Notes under the pieces: generated by a model
Seen by the model: the letters and a program-made list of their open reading frames with translations, nothing else
The model's database searches: none
Told to the model about the DNA's origin: nothing
From: Sulfurospirillum cavolei
Lineage (GTDB): Bacteria > Campylobacterota > Campylobacteria > Campylobacterales > Sulfurospirillaceae
Assembly: GCF_000813325.1 (NCBI RefSeq)
Contig: NZ_BBQE01000012.1
Reading direction: 5' to 3' (one strand)
Length of the DNA stretch: 64,000 nucleotides
In this document: positions 33,436-40,911 of the stretch, piece after piece
Numbering within the stretch: position 1 is the first letter of the stretch
Layout: the number at the start of each line of letters is the position of its first letter
Position numbers and translations under genes: made by a program

Positions 33436-34516
33436 AACGACCGTGATTTTAGGCCCTTTCGACGTCGCGCTGGAAGAACCCGTTTACTTTAAAATCGAGC
33501 CCAACGACGACGCTCGAACGATTAAAAGCGTTGATATGGTCAACGGTTTCGTACATCGAGGCATCGAGTCGATCGTACTGCAAAAAAACTTTTTACAAAA
33601 CCTGATCATTACCGAAAAAGTGTGTGCGCTTTGCTCCAACAACCATCCTTTTACCTACTGTATGGCAGTGGAAAAAATCGCACGTATCGACGTTCCGATG
33701 CGCGCGCAATACCTTCGCGTCTTGACCGACGAGATCAAACGTATCGCTAGCCATCTTTTCAATTTGGGTATGCTCTCGCATTTGATCCACGACGGCGCGT
33801 TAATGCGGGATTTTCTCGAGACGCGCGAAGCGTTTCAAGACCTTAAAGAGCGTATTTGGGGCAATCGTATGGACTTAAGTGCCAATACGATCGGCGGCGT
33901 CAAGTTTGACATCGATCAAACCCTCATAACCGCAATTCAAACGACGCTCGAACAAAACGAAGAGGCAATCAAGCGTTTTATCGAACGCTTCGAACACGAC
34001 GAAATGCTGATCAAACGCTTAAAAGGCGTAGGCGTTTTACCGTATGAAGATGCCCTCAAACTCGGTGTCGTAGGTCCGGTCGCGAGAGCCAGCGGCGTCG
34101 ACAACGACGTACGAAAACACGCTCCTTACGCGGCGTACGCTTCTTTGGACTTTAAGGTCATTCTCAAACAAGACGGCGACGTCCTCTCGCGCGCACTCGT
34201 GCGTTTGTACGAAATCGTAGAGTCGATCGCGCTCGTACGCCAAGTTTTAAACGCCTTGCCGCAAGGCGAAATCGCCTTACATGTCAAAACGATGGTGCCC
34301 GAGGGCGAAGCCGTCTCCCGTAGCGAAGCACCGCGCGGGGAGTTGGTCTATTACCTCAAAAGTAACGGCACGCGAAAGCCCGAACGTATGAAATGGAGGG
34401 TTCCGACGTATATGAACTGGGAGGCGCTCAAAATTATGATGCCAAATAACACGATTGAGGACGTTGCGCTGATTTTTAACAGCATCGATCCTTGTATCTC
34501 CTGTACCGAGCGTTAA
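33428..34516 (+). CDS. Group 4 [NiFe] hydrogenase large (catalytic) subunit (CooH/EchE-like)
   Basis: A 362-residue protein. The two NiFe ligand motifs are present: E-K-V-C-A-L-C-S-N-N-H near residue 60, and D-P-C-I-S-C-T-E-R at the very C-terminus. The gene stops three residues after the last Cys motif, so a cleavable C-terminal extension is absent or minimal, as in CooH of some organisms. It catalyses H2 formation from protons with low-potential electrons. The rest of the energy-converting complex should be membrane-bound, but no membrane subunit gene lies in the window. Confidence 0.9.
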   Translation: MDKTTVILGPFDVALEEPVYFKIEPNDDARTIKSVDMVNGFVHRGIESIVLQKNFLQNLIITEKVCALCSNNHPFTYCMAVEKIARIDVPMRAQYLRVLTDEIKRIASHLFNLGMLSHLIHDGALMRDFLETREAFQDLKERIWGNRMDLSANTIGGVKFDIDQTLITAIQTTLEQNEEAIKRFIERFEHDEMLIKRLKGVGVLPYEDALKLGVVGPVARASGVDNDVRKHAPYAAYASLDFKVILKQDGDVLSRALVRLYEIVESIALVRQVLNALPQGEIALHVKTMVPEGEAVSRSEAPRGELVYYLKSNGTRKPERMKWRVPTYMNWEALKIMMPNNTIEDVALIFNSIDPCISCTER

Positions 34517-34517
34517 G

Positions 34518-34991
34518 ATGCGACATCGATTTATTGTAGCCGACTCGCGCAAATGTATCGGGTGTTTAAGTTGCGAACTCGCCTGTGCCGCCGCCAATGC
34601 GGGCATTAGTTTTGAAGAAGCCTATACGACCAAGCGGCCGCTTTTTTCGCGCAATCGCGTGGTAAAAATCGAAGGAAAAACCGCGCCGCTTCAATGCATG
34701 CATTGCGAAGATGCGCCTTGCGTGAGCGTCTGTCCGCACGGTGTCATCGAAACGACGGGCGATACGGTTCGCCTCAACGAAGCAGCGTGCGTCGGTTGCG
34801 GTACGTGCGTCTTGGTTTGTCCCTACGGAGCACTCGCGCTCAATCCTCAAAAAGGACGTATGATCGCGCAAAAATGCAATCTTTGTTTTCATCTTCCCGC
34901 CGGTCCCTCATGCGTGCAAGTCTGCACGACCGATGCGATTCGCGTGGCGGATTATGATATGTTTGAAACGCTTCAAGCCGACAAAGGCTAA
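34518..34991 (+). CDS. Ferredoxin-like electron transfer protein (CooF/HydN-like)
   Basis: A 157-residue protein with four Cys clusters of the HycB/CooF type: C-I-G-C-L-S-C-E-L-A-C near residue 13, C-M-H-C-E-D-A-P-C near 60, C-V-G-C-G-T-C-V-L-V-C-P near 91, and C-N-L-C-F-H-L-P-A-G-P-S-C near 121. It is expected to hold four [4Fe-4S] clusters and to deliver electrons to the hydrogenase. No CO dehydrogenase gene is nearby, so its donor is not evident here. Confidence 0.85.
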   Translation: MRHRFIVADSRKCIGCLSCELACAAANAGISFEEAYTTKRPLFSRNRVVKIEGKTAPLQCMHCEDAPCVSVCPHGVIETTGDTVRLNEAACVGCGTCVLVCPYGALALNPQKGRMIAQKCNLCFHLPAGPSCVQVCTTDAIRVADYDMFETLQADKG

Positions 34992-34994
34992 AAC

Positions 34995-35357
34995 GTGCAT
35001 GAGTATTCCATCGTCGCATCGCTGATCGACGTGTGCGAAAAAGAGGCGAAAAAGCATCGCGCTAAAGCGATTAAAAGCTTAAGCGTTCGCATCGGACGCC
35101 TCAGCGGCATCGAGATTCATTTTTTCGAACAGTGTTTTGAAACCTTTAAAGAAGATACGATCTGCCGCGACGCGGTCTTGGAGATTGAAGTGTGCGACGT
35201 CGTGCTTTTGTGTAAAACGTGCGGCACGCAAAGCGTCGTAAGCGAAAACCGTTTTGTCTGCCCGAAATGCCAAAGTGCGGAAGTTAAGATGATCGGCGGA
35301 CAAGAGTTACATGTCAAGAGCATAGAAATTATCGAGGAAGAGCATGAGAGAGTATAA
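34995..35357 (+). CDS. hypA: Hydrogenase nickel incorporation protein HypA
   Basis: A 120-residue protein starting at GTG 34995 with M-H-E-Y-S-I-V. His2 and the following Glu bind nickel in HypA. The zinc site is C-K-T-C near residue 74 and C-P-K-C near residue 90. It inserts nickel into the precursor of the large subunit. No hypB or other hyp gene is in the window, so this is probably a dedicated second copy for this hydrogenase. Confidence 0.9.
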   Translation: MHEYSIVASLIDVCEKEAKKHRAKAIKSLSVRIGRLSGIEIHFFEQCFETFKEDTICRDAVLEIEVCDVVLLCKTCGTQSVVSENRFVCPKCQSAEVKMIGGQELHVKSIEIIEEEHERV

Positions 35358-36768
35358 AACCGTTGCAAAAGCATACCCGAAAAAGCGTCCGGCAAAGGAG
35401 CGTACACAAGATTATTATCCGATTTACCATAACTTTGAAGAAAACGAAGCTAAGGCGCAAGCTAGCCGTTGTTTGCAATGCCCCATCGACCTTTTGCGAG
35501 GGCTTGAGAGTGAATTTACGTTCTGCCGTACGGGCTGTCCGCTCAATAACAACATTCCCAGATGGCTGAAAAAAACCTACGAACATGACTACGCAAGCGC
35601 ATTCGAACTCTCCAACGCACGCTCGCCCTTCCCTGAAATTTTAGGTCGCGTTTGCCCCAAAAAAGGCTTATGCGAAAGTGCGTGTACGTTAGAGAAAACG
35701 CCCTATCATGCCGTTTCTATCGGCAACGTCGAAGTCTATCTCAACGAAAAAGCCATCGAAGAGGGAGCCGTTCCTTTTTACGGTCGCGCCAGCGAACGCA
35801 CGTTCAAAGTCGCGGTCGTTGGCTCCGGTCCTGCGGGGCTTAGTTGTGCGACGTTCTTACTCAGAGCCGGCATCGACGTCGAGCTTTACGAGAGGGAAAA
35901 TCGCGTGGGCGGACTGTTGATGTACGGAATCCCCAATTTTAAACTCCCCAAAAGCGTCATTTTACGCCGTTTCGAGTGGATGAAAAACGCCGGAATGAAA
36001 GTGCACCTTAACACCGAAGTCGGCAAAGACGTCAGTTTGAGCGAACTCCAAGAAAAATTCGACGCCGTCTTTTTGGGCTTGGGCGTTCCGATCGGTCGTA
36101 GCTCGGGTATGGAAAACGAAGATGCCAAGGGAGTGCATCAGGTGATGGAGCTTCTCACGCAAACGCAAAAAAATCTTTTAGATCATGCGCTTCAACAATC
36201 GATTTTACGCGACAAACACGTCATCGTCATCGGCGGCGGCGACTCGGCGATGGACGCTTTACGTACGGCGATTCGCCATAAAGCCAAAAGCGTTACCTGC
36301 GTATACCGACGGGACGAAGCGAGCATGCCCGGAAGCCCTGCCGAAGTCGTCAACGCCAAAGAAGAGGGAGTGGTATTTCGCTTTAACGCGCTGCCCAAAA
36401 AAGCTTTGGTAGATGAGAACCGTCACGTCGTCGGTCTTGAAATTTTAGAAACCTATCTTGATGCAAACAACCGTCTGCAAACCAAAGAAGAGAGCGTGCA
36501 AACCTTACCGGCGGACAGTATTATCTTGGCACTCGGCTTTGAGGCGAAGCGTTTTAGTTTTTACGAAGAGTTAGACCTTGCGATAGGTCGCTCCAATACG
36601 CTAATCGTCAATGAAAACAAAGAGACGAGCCATCCTTTTATCTTCGCGGGCGGCGATGTGGTCAGAGGCGCAAACTTGGTCGTCAATGCCGCACTCGACG
36701 GAAGAGAAGCCGCCGTTGCTATCGCTCGAAAACTAGGCATCATGGAAGATCAAAAACTTTACATGTAA
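35344..36768 (+). CDS. GltD-like NAD(P)H-dependent flavin/Fe-S oxidoreductase
   Basis: A 474-residue protein overlapping hypA by 14 bases. The N-terminal domain has Cys clusters (C-L-Q-C-P near residue 39, then C-R-T-G-C-P, then C-P-K-K-G-L-C-E-S-A-C) as in glutamate synthase beta subunits. The FAD motif V-V-G-S-G-P-A-G-L is near residue 158, and the NADPH motif V-I-G-G-G-D-S-A-M-D near residue 297. No GltB-like gene is adjacent. As last gene of the hydrogenase operon it could exchange electrons between NAD(P)H and ferredoxin. That is an inference. Confidence 0.8.
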   Translation: MREYKTVAKAYPKKRPAKERTQDYYPIYHNFEENEAKAQASRCLQCPIDLLRGLESEFTFCRTGCPLNNNIPRWLKKTYEHDYASAFELSNARSPFPEILGRVCPKKGLCESACTLEKTPYHAVSIGNVEVYLNEKAIEEGAVPFYGRASERTFKVAVVGSGPAGLSCATFLLRAGIDVELYERENRVGGLLMYGIPNFKLPKSVILRRFEWMKNAGMKVHLNTEVGKDVSLSELQEKFDAVFLGLGVPIGRSSGMENEDAKGVHQVMELLTQTQKNLLDHALQQSILRDKHVIVIGGGDSAMDALRTAIRHKAKSVTCVYRRDEASMPGSPAEVVNAKEEGVVFRFNALPKKALVDENRHVVGLEILETYLDANNRLQTKEESVQTLPADSIILALGFEAKRFSFYEELDLAIGRSNTLIVNENKETSHPFIFAGGDVVRGANLVVNAALDGREAAVAIARKLGIMEDQKLYM

Positions 36769-36773
36769 GAAGT

Positions 36774-36805
36774 GGGAGCGACCAAAACGCGCTAAGGTCT
36801 CTCCC
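36774..36805 (+). terminator. Terminator after the hydrogenase operon
   Basis: GGGAGCGACC and GGTCTCTCCC form a 10-bp stem with one mismatch and a 12-base loop, followed by TCCTCCTTT. A perfect TTACATGTAA (36759-36768) ends at the stop codon just upstream. Confidence 0.65.
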
Positions 36806-37108
36806 TCCTCCTTTAAAATTCTCAAAAACGGGTAATTTCGTAACATTATAGAATCTATTTCCATTCTTTTCCTTAAACGTACCGTATTCTTTAAAATAAG
36901 AGTATAGTGAAATTAGTCGATAAGAATACCGACCTTTTTGTTCGGGTTCTTTCTTCCGCGCATTTTAAAGTGATCTAGCGACAACGAGGCATATTCGAAC
37001 GTGTCCTGAAAGGAAGAATCGTTCACTAACATTTGTAAGTCCTGTGCCTTTGCGTTTTCACCCCTCTACCCCATATCTACCGACCTAACCGAATCATAAG
37101 GAAATTTC
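36806..37108. other. Intergenic region with no gene found
   Basis: These 303 bases contain no convincing reading frame. A TATAGT at 36903-36908 may be a -10 element for the small gene at 37109. CCGACC...TTCGGG (about 36931-36947) can form a weak hairpin. The unusually C-rich stretch near 37060 has no match I recognise. Confidence 0.4.
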
Positions 37109-37252
37109 ATGTTTAACGACAAAGCAAAAACACCCGATACAAAAAAAATCGACACGCCGGTTGAACCGAAAATCGAAGAAGTTAAACCTGCTGAGCCGAA
37201 TAAAGATGCTCCCGTCGTAACGCCTAAAAAAGACGATACGATCAAAGCGTGA
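37109..37252 (+). CDS. Small Lys/Pro/Glu-rich hypothetical protein (47 aa)
   Basis: ATG 37109 is preceded by AAGGAAATTTC. The 47-residue product is low complexity: M-F-N-D-K-A-K-T-P-D, repeated K-P-A-E-P and P-V-V-T-P-K-K-D-D segments. It is probably disordered. Together with the two following coiled-coil genes it may form a stress-related unit. Confidence 0.45.
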   Translation: MFNDKAKTPDTKKIDTPVEPKIEEVKPAEPNKDAPVVTPKKDDTIKA

Positions 37253-37256
37253 ACAC

Positions 37257-37290
37257 GCGTGACGTTCGAAGCTACATGCGAACGTCACGC
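37257..37290 (+). terminator. Perfect 12-bp intercistronic hairpin
   Basis: GCGTGACGTTCG (37257-37268) and CGAACGTCACGC (37279-37290) pair exactly around a 10-base loop. No T-run follows (TATAACGAAAA), so it may be an RNA processing or attenuation element rather than a classic terminator. Confidence 0.55.
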
Positions 37291-37311
37291 TATAACGAAA
37301 AAGGAGATATT

Positions 37312-37665
37312 ATGATGGATAAAGAACTATACAGACAACGAAAACAAATACAACTCAACGAATGGAAAAGCGGTATGGTCGTCTTTAGAACACAAGCATT
37401 CGCCGCACGTACCAACGTACAAGTAGAACTTGCAAAGCATGTCAAGATGCTTGACAACACTATAGAAGAACTTAAACTGAAGCTAACGGAATTAGCCAAA
37501 ATCACAGGAAATAATTTTGACGTATCGAAAAAAATATTTGAAACACATTACGAATCGCTGAGAAAAGCCCTTGCGGAAACCCCTTCGAAATTCCAAGCGA
37601 TTACTTTAAAATCCTCCACCCAAGATCTATCAAGTTATCAAAAATCAAGGACGAATCATGAGTGA
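37312..37665 (+). CDS. Coiled-coil protein, sll1863-like, first paralogue
   Basis: The start at ATG 37312 follows AAAGGAGA; a longer in-frame reading from 37249 spans the hairpin and is rejected. It has 117 residues with one long helix (about residues 20-90, with heptads L-A-K-H-V-K-M-L-D-N-T-I-E-E-L-K). The following gene encodes a relative with the same alternation V-Q-x-E-x-x-K. Proteins of this shape are annotated as sll1863-type stress proteins in some genomes. The function is not established. Confidence 0.55.
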   Translation: MMDKELYRQRKQIQLNEWKSGMVVFRTQAFAARTNVQVELAKHVKMLDNTIEELKLKLTELAKITGNNFDVSKKIFETHYESLRKALAETPSKFQAITLKSSTQDLSSYQKSRTNHE

Positions 37666-37948
37666 AAAAAACCTATATGAACAAAAAATACAAGCCGAAC
37701 TTGATACATGTAAAGCCAAAGTCGCTCACTTTAAAGCAGAAGTTTCAAGAGCAAATGCTACGGTTCAAATAGAAATGAATAAACAAATCAAACAACTTGA
37801 AGATAAAATCAATGAAGCTCAAGCTAAACTCGTAGAGCTTGTTGCCGCAAGCGAAGAAAACTTCGTAGCGATGAAAAAGGGAGTGGAATCGATCTGGCAA
37901 TCCACCAAATCCACCCTACACCACGCATCTAAACATTTCGGTAAATAG
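37658..37948 (+). CDS. Coiled-coil protein, sll1863-like, second paralogue
   Basis: A 96-residue protein overlapping the previous gene by 8 bases. The shared pattern is Y-x-Q-K-x-Q-x-E-L, A-N-A-T-V-Q-I-E-M-N-K-Q and an end segment with F-V-A-M-K-K-G-V-E. It is shorter at the C-terminus than its partner. The pair might form heterodimeric coiled coils. Confidence 0.55.
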   Translation: MSEKNLYEQKIQAELDTCKAKVAHFKAEVSRANATVQIEMNKQIKQLEDKINEAQAKLVELVAASEENFVAMKKGVESIWQSTKSTLHHASKHFGK

Positions 37949-38210
37949 ACTGCTTGCAAAACGCATTTGAAAGAAGAAAAAGCACCCAAGGTGCGCGGCT
38001 GGCTTTGCACCGAAGAAAACGCAGTGTTAACGTAGTCTTTAGAGCCTTGCTTTAAAGACGTATCAAGAGTTCTGCAAGAAGGCTAATAAAACATCGGGAG
38101 CGCGCAGTCAATCCCGCCGCTTCCTATGCGTTCACGGTCGCTAAAACTATCCTTGCTTTTGAACGAACAGCATTTTTTAAATTTTTCAACTTTTCTTACC
38201 CTACACAATC

Positions 38211-38220
38211 TTACATGTAA
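38211..38220. repeat. TTACATGTAA palindrome, intergenic copy
   Basis: A perfect 10-bp palindrome 5 bases beyond the end of the LysR gene. The surrounding 276 bases (37949-38224) hold no gene that I can support. Confidence 0.7.
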
Positions 38221-38224
38221 GGTT

Positions 38225-39049
38225 TTAGCCAAGCGTACGCAAATAATCCGCGATAAACGGAACGTTGTCTTTGCGACACACCAAACGCGTCTGCAAGTCA
38301 CACTCGAATTGCTCCAACTTCGTTAGCGTTAAAGTATCGACATAGCCGAATTTTTCGATGATTTTTTTGGATAAGAAGGCTTTTCCCATCCCTGCTTTCA
38401 CGCATCCGAGCATCACTTCGTAATTTTCCACGATCATCGTTTGGTAGGTTTTATTGCCAAGACCTTCTTCGTATGCCTTTAAAAAATCAAAATGCGTGCT
38501 CTTTTCACGATAGCCGATCAGCGTGTTGGGGCAGCGTTTGTCTTTGGGCTCAACGAGGTACAAATCGTCGTTGAACTGATTGAGCACTTCGATCTCGGGA
38601 TGTTTCGGATCGCCCGTGATGAAAGCGATGTCGATTTGATACGCCAAGAGTTTTTCTAAAACGCTCGGCGTACCGCTTGTATAGACTTCCAAAGACATTA
38701 AAGGAAAATCATGTTGCACGGTCTCGATAAAGCTCAAAAGCCTGATCGTCGCGTTGGCTTGACTCGTGCCGATACGAAGCAGGGTTTGTTCTTTCATATT
38801 TTTCATCTGCACCGCGGCATTTTCAATTTTCTGAACGATCTCTTTTGCCAAAGGATAGAGTTTTTCGCCCTCTTGGGTTAAAATGACGCCTTTGGGAACA
38901 CGGTGAAACAAAACATAGCCCAAGGTCTTTTCCAACTGCTTGATGCGAAGCGTGACGTTGGACTGCGTAAAACCAAGCTCCAAGGCTCCTAAGGAGATGC
39001 TTTTTTGCTCGCTGACCGCCACAAAAACTTTGAGAAGATTCGAGTCCAT
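38225..39049 (-). CDS. LysR-family transcription regulator
   Basis: The start at 39049 (M-D-S-N-L-L) follows GGAGGGT on the minus strand; a start four codons upstream overlaps that site. The 274-residue protein has the LysR winged helix at residues 1-60 (S-L-G-A-L-E-L-G-F-T-Q-S-N-V-T-L-R-I-K-Q-L-E) and an inducer-binding domain after about residue 85. It is divergent from the LeuC-like/LeuD-like/dehalogenase operon and should control it through the T-N11-A type dyad at 39097. The inducer is probably a substrate of that pathway. Confidence 0.85.
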   Translation of the reverse strand: MDSNLLKVFVAVSEQKSISLGALELGFTQSNVTLRIKQLEKTLGYVLFHRVPKGVILTQEGEKLYPLAKEIVQKIENAAVQMKNMKEQTLLRIGTSQANATIRLLSFIETVQHDFPLMSLEVYTSGTPSVLEKLLAYQIDIAFITGDPKHPEIEVLNQFNDDLYLVEPKDKRCPNTLIGYREKSTHFDFLKAYEEGLGNKTYQTMIVENYEVMLGCVKAGMGKAFLSKKIIEKFGYVDTLTLTKLEQFECDLQTRLVCRKDNVPFIADYLRTLG

Positions 39050-39096
39050 ATTACCCTCCATTATATTGTCTATGATTATACATTATTTGCTTTTAT

Positions 39097-39119
39097 ATAA
39101 TTATTTATCATACAATTAT
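39097..39119. promoter_or_regulatory. Putative LysR operator
   Basis: ATAATT, 11 bases, AATTAT is an exact dyad of the T-N11-A type bound by LysR proteins. It lies in the 94-base divergent spacer, 24 bases upstream of the ATG of the hydro-lyase gene. The spacer is very AT-rich, so chance similarity is possible. Confidence 0.55.
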
Positions 39120-39143
39120 CTCACATTAAAGCGAAGGAGTTTT

Positions 39144-40409
39144 ATGCATGCGATAGAAAAATTGCTGGCAAACAAAGCCGGAAAAAAGAGCGTTACCACG
39201 GGCGAAATCGTCAATTGTGACATTGATCTCGCCGGTATTAACGACTTGTATTTACAAACGCTTCGCTCCTTTCGCGAGATGGGCGGCGTTAAAGTCCACG
39301 ACCCCAAACGCGTTATGATGTTTCTAGACCACTATGCCCCCGCTTCGACCATTATGCAAGCACAAAACCAAAAGACGTTTCGCGAGTTTTGTTGGGATCA
39401 AGGCATTGAGATGCTCATGGACATCGACCAAGGCGTATGCCATCAAGTCGTTGCCGACAAAGGTTTAGCGCATCCGGGGGAAATCATCGTTATCACCGAC
39501 TCGCATACGACCACGCACGGCGCATTCGGCGCGTTTGGTACGGGTGTGGGAGCGACCGATCTTGCCATTATTTTAGCAACGGGAAAGCTGTGGTTTCGGG
39601 TTCCGGAGATCATCAAGATCACCTTTGATGGTAAACCGCCTCAGGGTGTCTACGCCAAGGACATTATCTTGCACGCCATCGGAGAACTGGGAGCCGATTT
39701 TGCTGTTTATAAAGCCGTCGAATTTGCAGGCTCAACCTTGCAGTATTTGAGTATCTCGGAGCGTATGGCACTGTGCAATATGAGTACGGAGATGGGAGCA
39801 AAGACGAGTTACATCCAACCCGATGAGGTTACGATGGCTTTTTTAAACGAAAAAGTGACGCGCCCGTATGAGATTTATCATACCGACCCTGATTTTGTCT
39901 ATGCGGCGGAAATCTGTTTTGACGTGACCGTACTTCAACCCAAACTTGCCGCACCCTCTAGCGTGGATAACGTCTTTGACATTCAAACATTCATCGACAC
40001 ACCCGTCGATCAAGCCTATCTAGGATCCTGTACGGGCGGCAGATGTGAAGACATCGGCATCGCCGCAGGCATTTTAAAAGGCAAGCATATTGCTCCTCGT
40101 ACGCGTTTTGTCATCGTTCCCGCCTCCAAAGGCGTCTTTTTGGAAGCCATGGCAAAAGGGTATGTGCAAAGCTTGGTGGAAGCGGGGGCGACGTTTGTGA
40201 CACCCGGATGTGCGGCGTGTTTGGGCACGCATGAGGGCATGCTGGCTTCAGAAGAGACGTGCATCACGACGACCAATCGAAACTTCCCCGGACGTATGGG
40301 CGACACCAAGGCGCGCATCTTTTTAGCTTCGCCCGCCGCTGTCGCCGCCGCGGCACTCGAAGGTAAAATCGTCGATCCGACACCTTACATCATCAAGGAG
40401 AACGCATGA
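39144..40409 (+). CDS. LeuC-like hydro-lyase large subunit (aconitase superfamily)
   Basis: ATG 39144 has AAGGAG upstream, giving 421 residues. It has the aconitase-family active-site parts: D-S-H-T-T-T-H-G-A-F-G-A near residue 120, G-S-C-T-G-G-R near 295 and G-C-A-A-C-L-G near 355. The Cys residues of the last two motifs are the [4Fe-4S] ligands. The length and sequence type match the archaeal-type LeuC/HacA/dimethylmalate dehydratase group rather than ordinary leucine LeuC. It would interconvert hydroxy acids by dehydration/rehydration. The substrate cannot be decided from the sequence. Confidence 0.75.
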   Translation: MHAIEKLLANKAGKKSVTTGEIVNCDIDLAGINDLYLQTLRSFREMGGVKVHDPKRVMMFLDHYAPASTIMQAQNQKTFREFCWDQGIEMLMDIDQGVCHQVVADKGLAHPGEIIVITDSHTTTHGAFGAFGTGVGATDLAIILATGKLWFRVPEIIKITFDGKPPQGVYAKDIILHAIGELGADFAVYKAVEFAGSTLQYLSISERMALCNMSTEMGAKTSYIQPDEVTMAFLNEKVTRPYEIYHTDPDFVYAAEICFDVTVLQPKLAAPSSVDNVFDIQTFIDTPVDQAYLGSCTGGRCEDIGIAAGILKGKHIAPRTRFVIVPASKGVFLEAMAKGYVQSLVEAGATFVTPGCAACLGTHEGMLASEETCITTTNRNFPGRMGDTKARIFLASPAAVAAAALEGKIVDPTPYIIKENA

Positions 40410-40909
40410 ACACGTCGCTTCAAGGAAGGGCTTTTGTTTTCGGTAACAATGTCGATACCGATCAAATCTATCCGGGACGCTTCGTGCAATACACCGATGT
40501 CGAGGACGTTGCCAAATACGCCATGCACGGAGCCGACCCCGAGTTTATTCACACAGTCAAAGAAGGCGACATCATCGTCGCGGGCACAAACTTTGGCTGC
40601 GGTAGCAGCAGGGAGCACGCCGCCATTACGCTCAAAGCGGCGGGTGTCGGAGCCATCATCGCCGAGTCGTTCGGGCGCATTTTTTACCGTAACGCGATCA
40701 ATCTAGCACTTCCGCTTATCGTTTGTCCTCACATTTTAAAGCTCGTTCAACCAAGAAATACGCTCTTAGTGGATTTAAAAAGCGGTACGATTTCCAATGA
40801 AAAAGGCATTCTCATAACCGCCGAGCCGCTCTCGCCTTACGTGATGAGCATCTTAGAAGCCGGCGGCATCAAACCGCTCATTCGAGCCCAACTTTTACGA
40901 GGAGCATAA
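40406..40909 (+). CDS. LeuD-like hydro-lyase small subunit
   Basis: A 167-residue protein overlapping the large subunit by 4 bases. It has N-V-D-T-D-Q-I-Y-P-G-R-F and G-C-G-S-S-R-E-H-A, with the swivelling-domain catalytic Ser/Arg. The substrate loop after G-R-F reads V-Q-Y-T, unlike the usual Y-L of isopropylmalate or homoaconitate enzymes, so it likely recognises a different acid. Together with the large subunit it completes the enzyme. Confidence 0.75.
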   Translation: MNTSLQGRAFVFGNNVDTDQIYPGRFVQYTDVEDVAKYAMHGADPEFIHTVKEGDIIVAGTNFGCGSSREHAAITLKAAGVGAIIAESFGRIFYRNAINLALPLIVCPHILKLVQPRNTLLVDLKSGTISNEKGILITAEPLSPYVMSILEAGGIKPLIRAQLLRGA

Positions 40910-40911
40910 CT

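Noticed and set aside
34518..34991. CO-dehydrogenase-linked function because of the CooF-like ferredoxin
   Set aside because: No cooS-like gene is in the window, and this ferredoxin type also serves formate and other hydrogenase systems.
37949..38224. Possible small RNA gene
   Set aside because: Only short imperfect hairpins (GCACC/GGTGC) are visible, with no promoter-terminator pair or tRNA-like cloverleaf.
39144..40909. Leucine biosynthesis leuCD
   Set aside because: No leuA or leuB is adjacent, the substrate loop is atypical, and the operon has a dehalogenase and its own LysR regulator.
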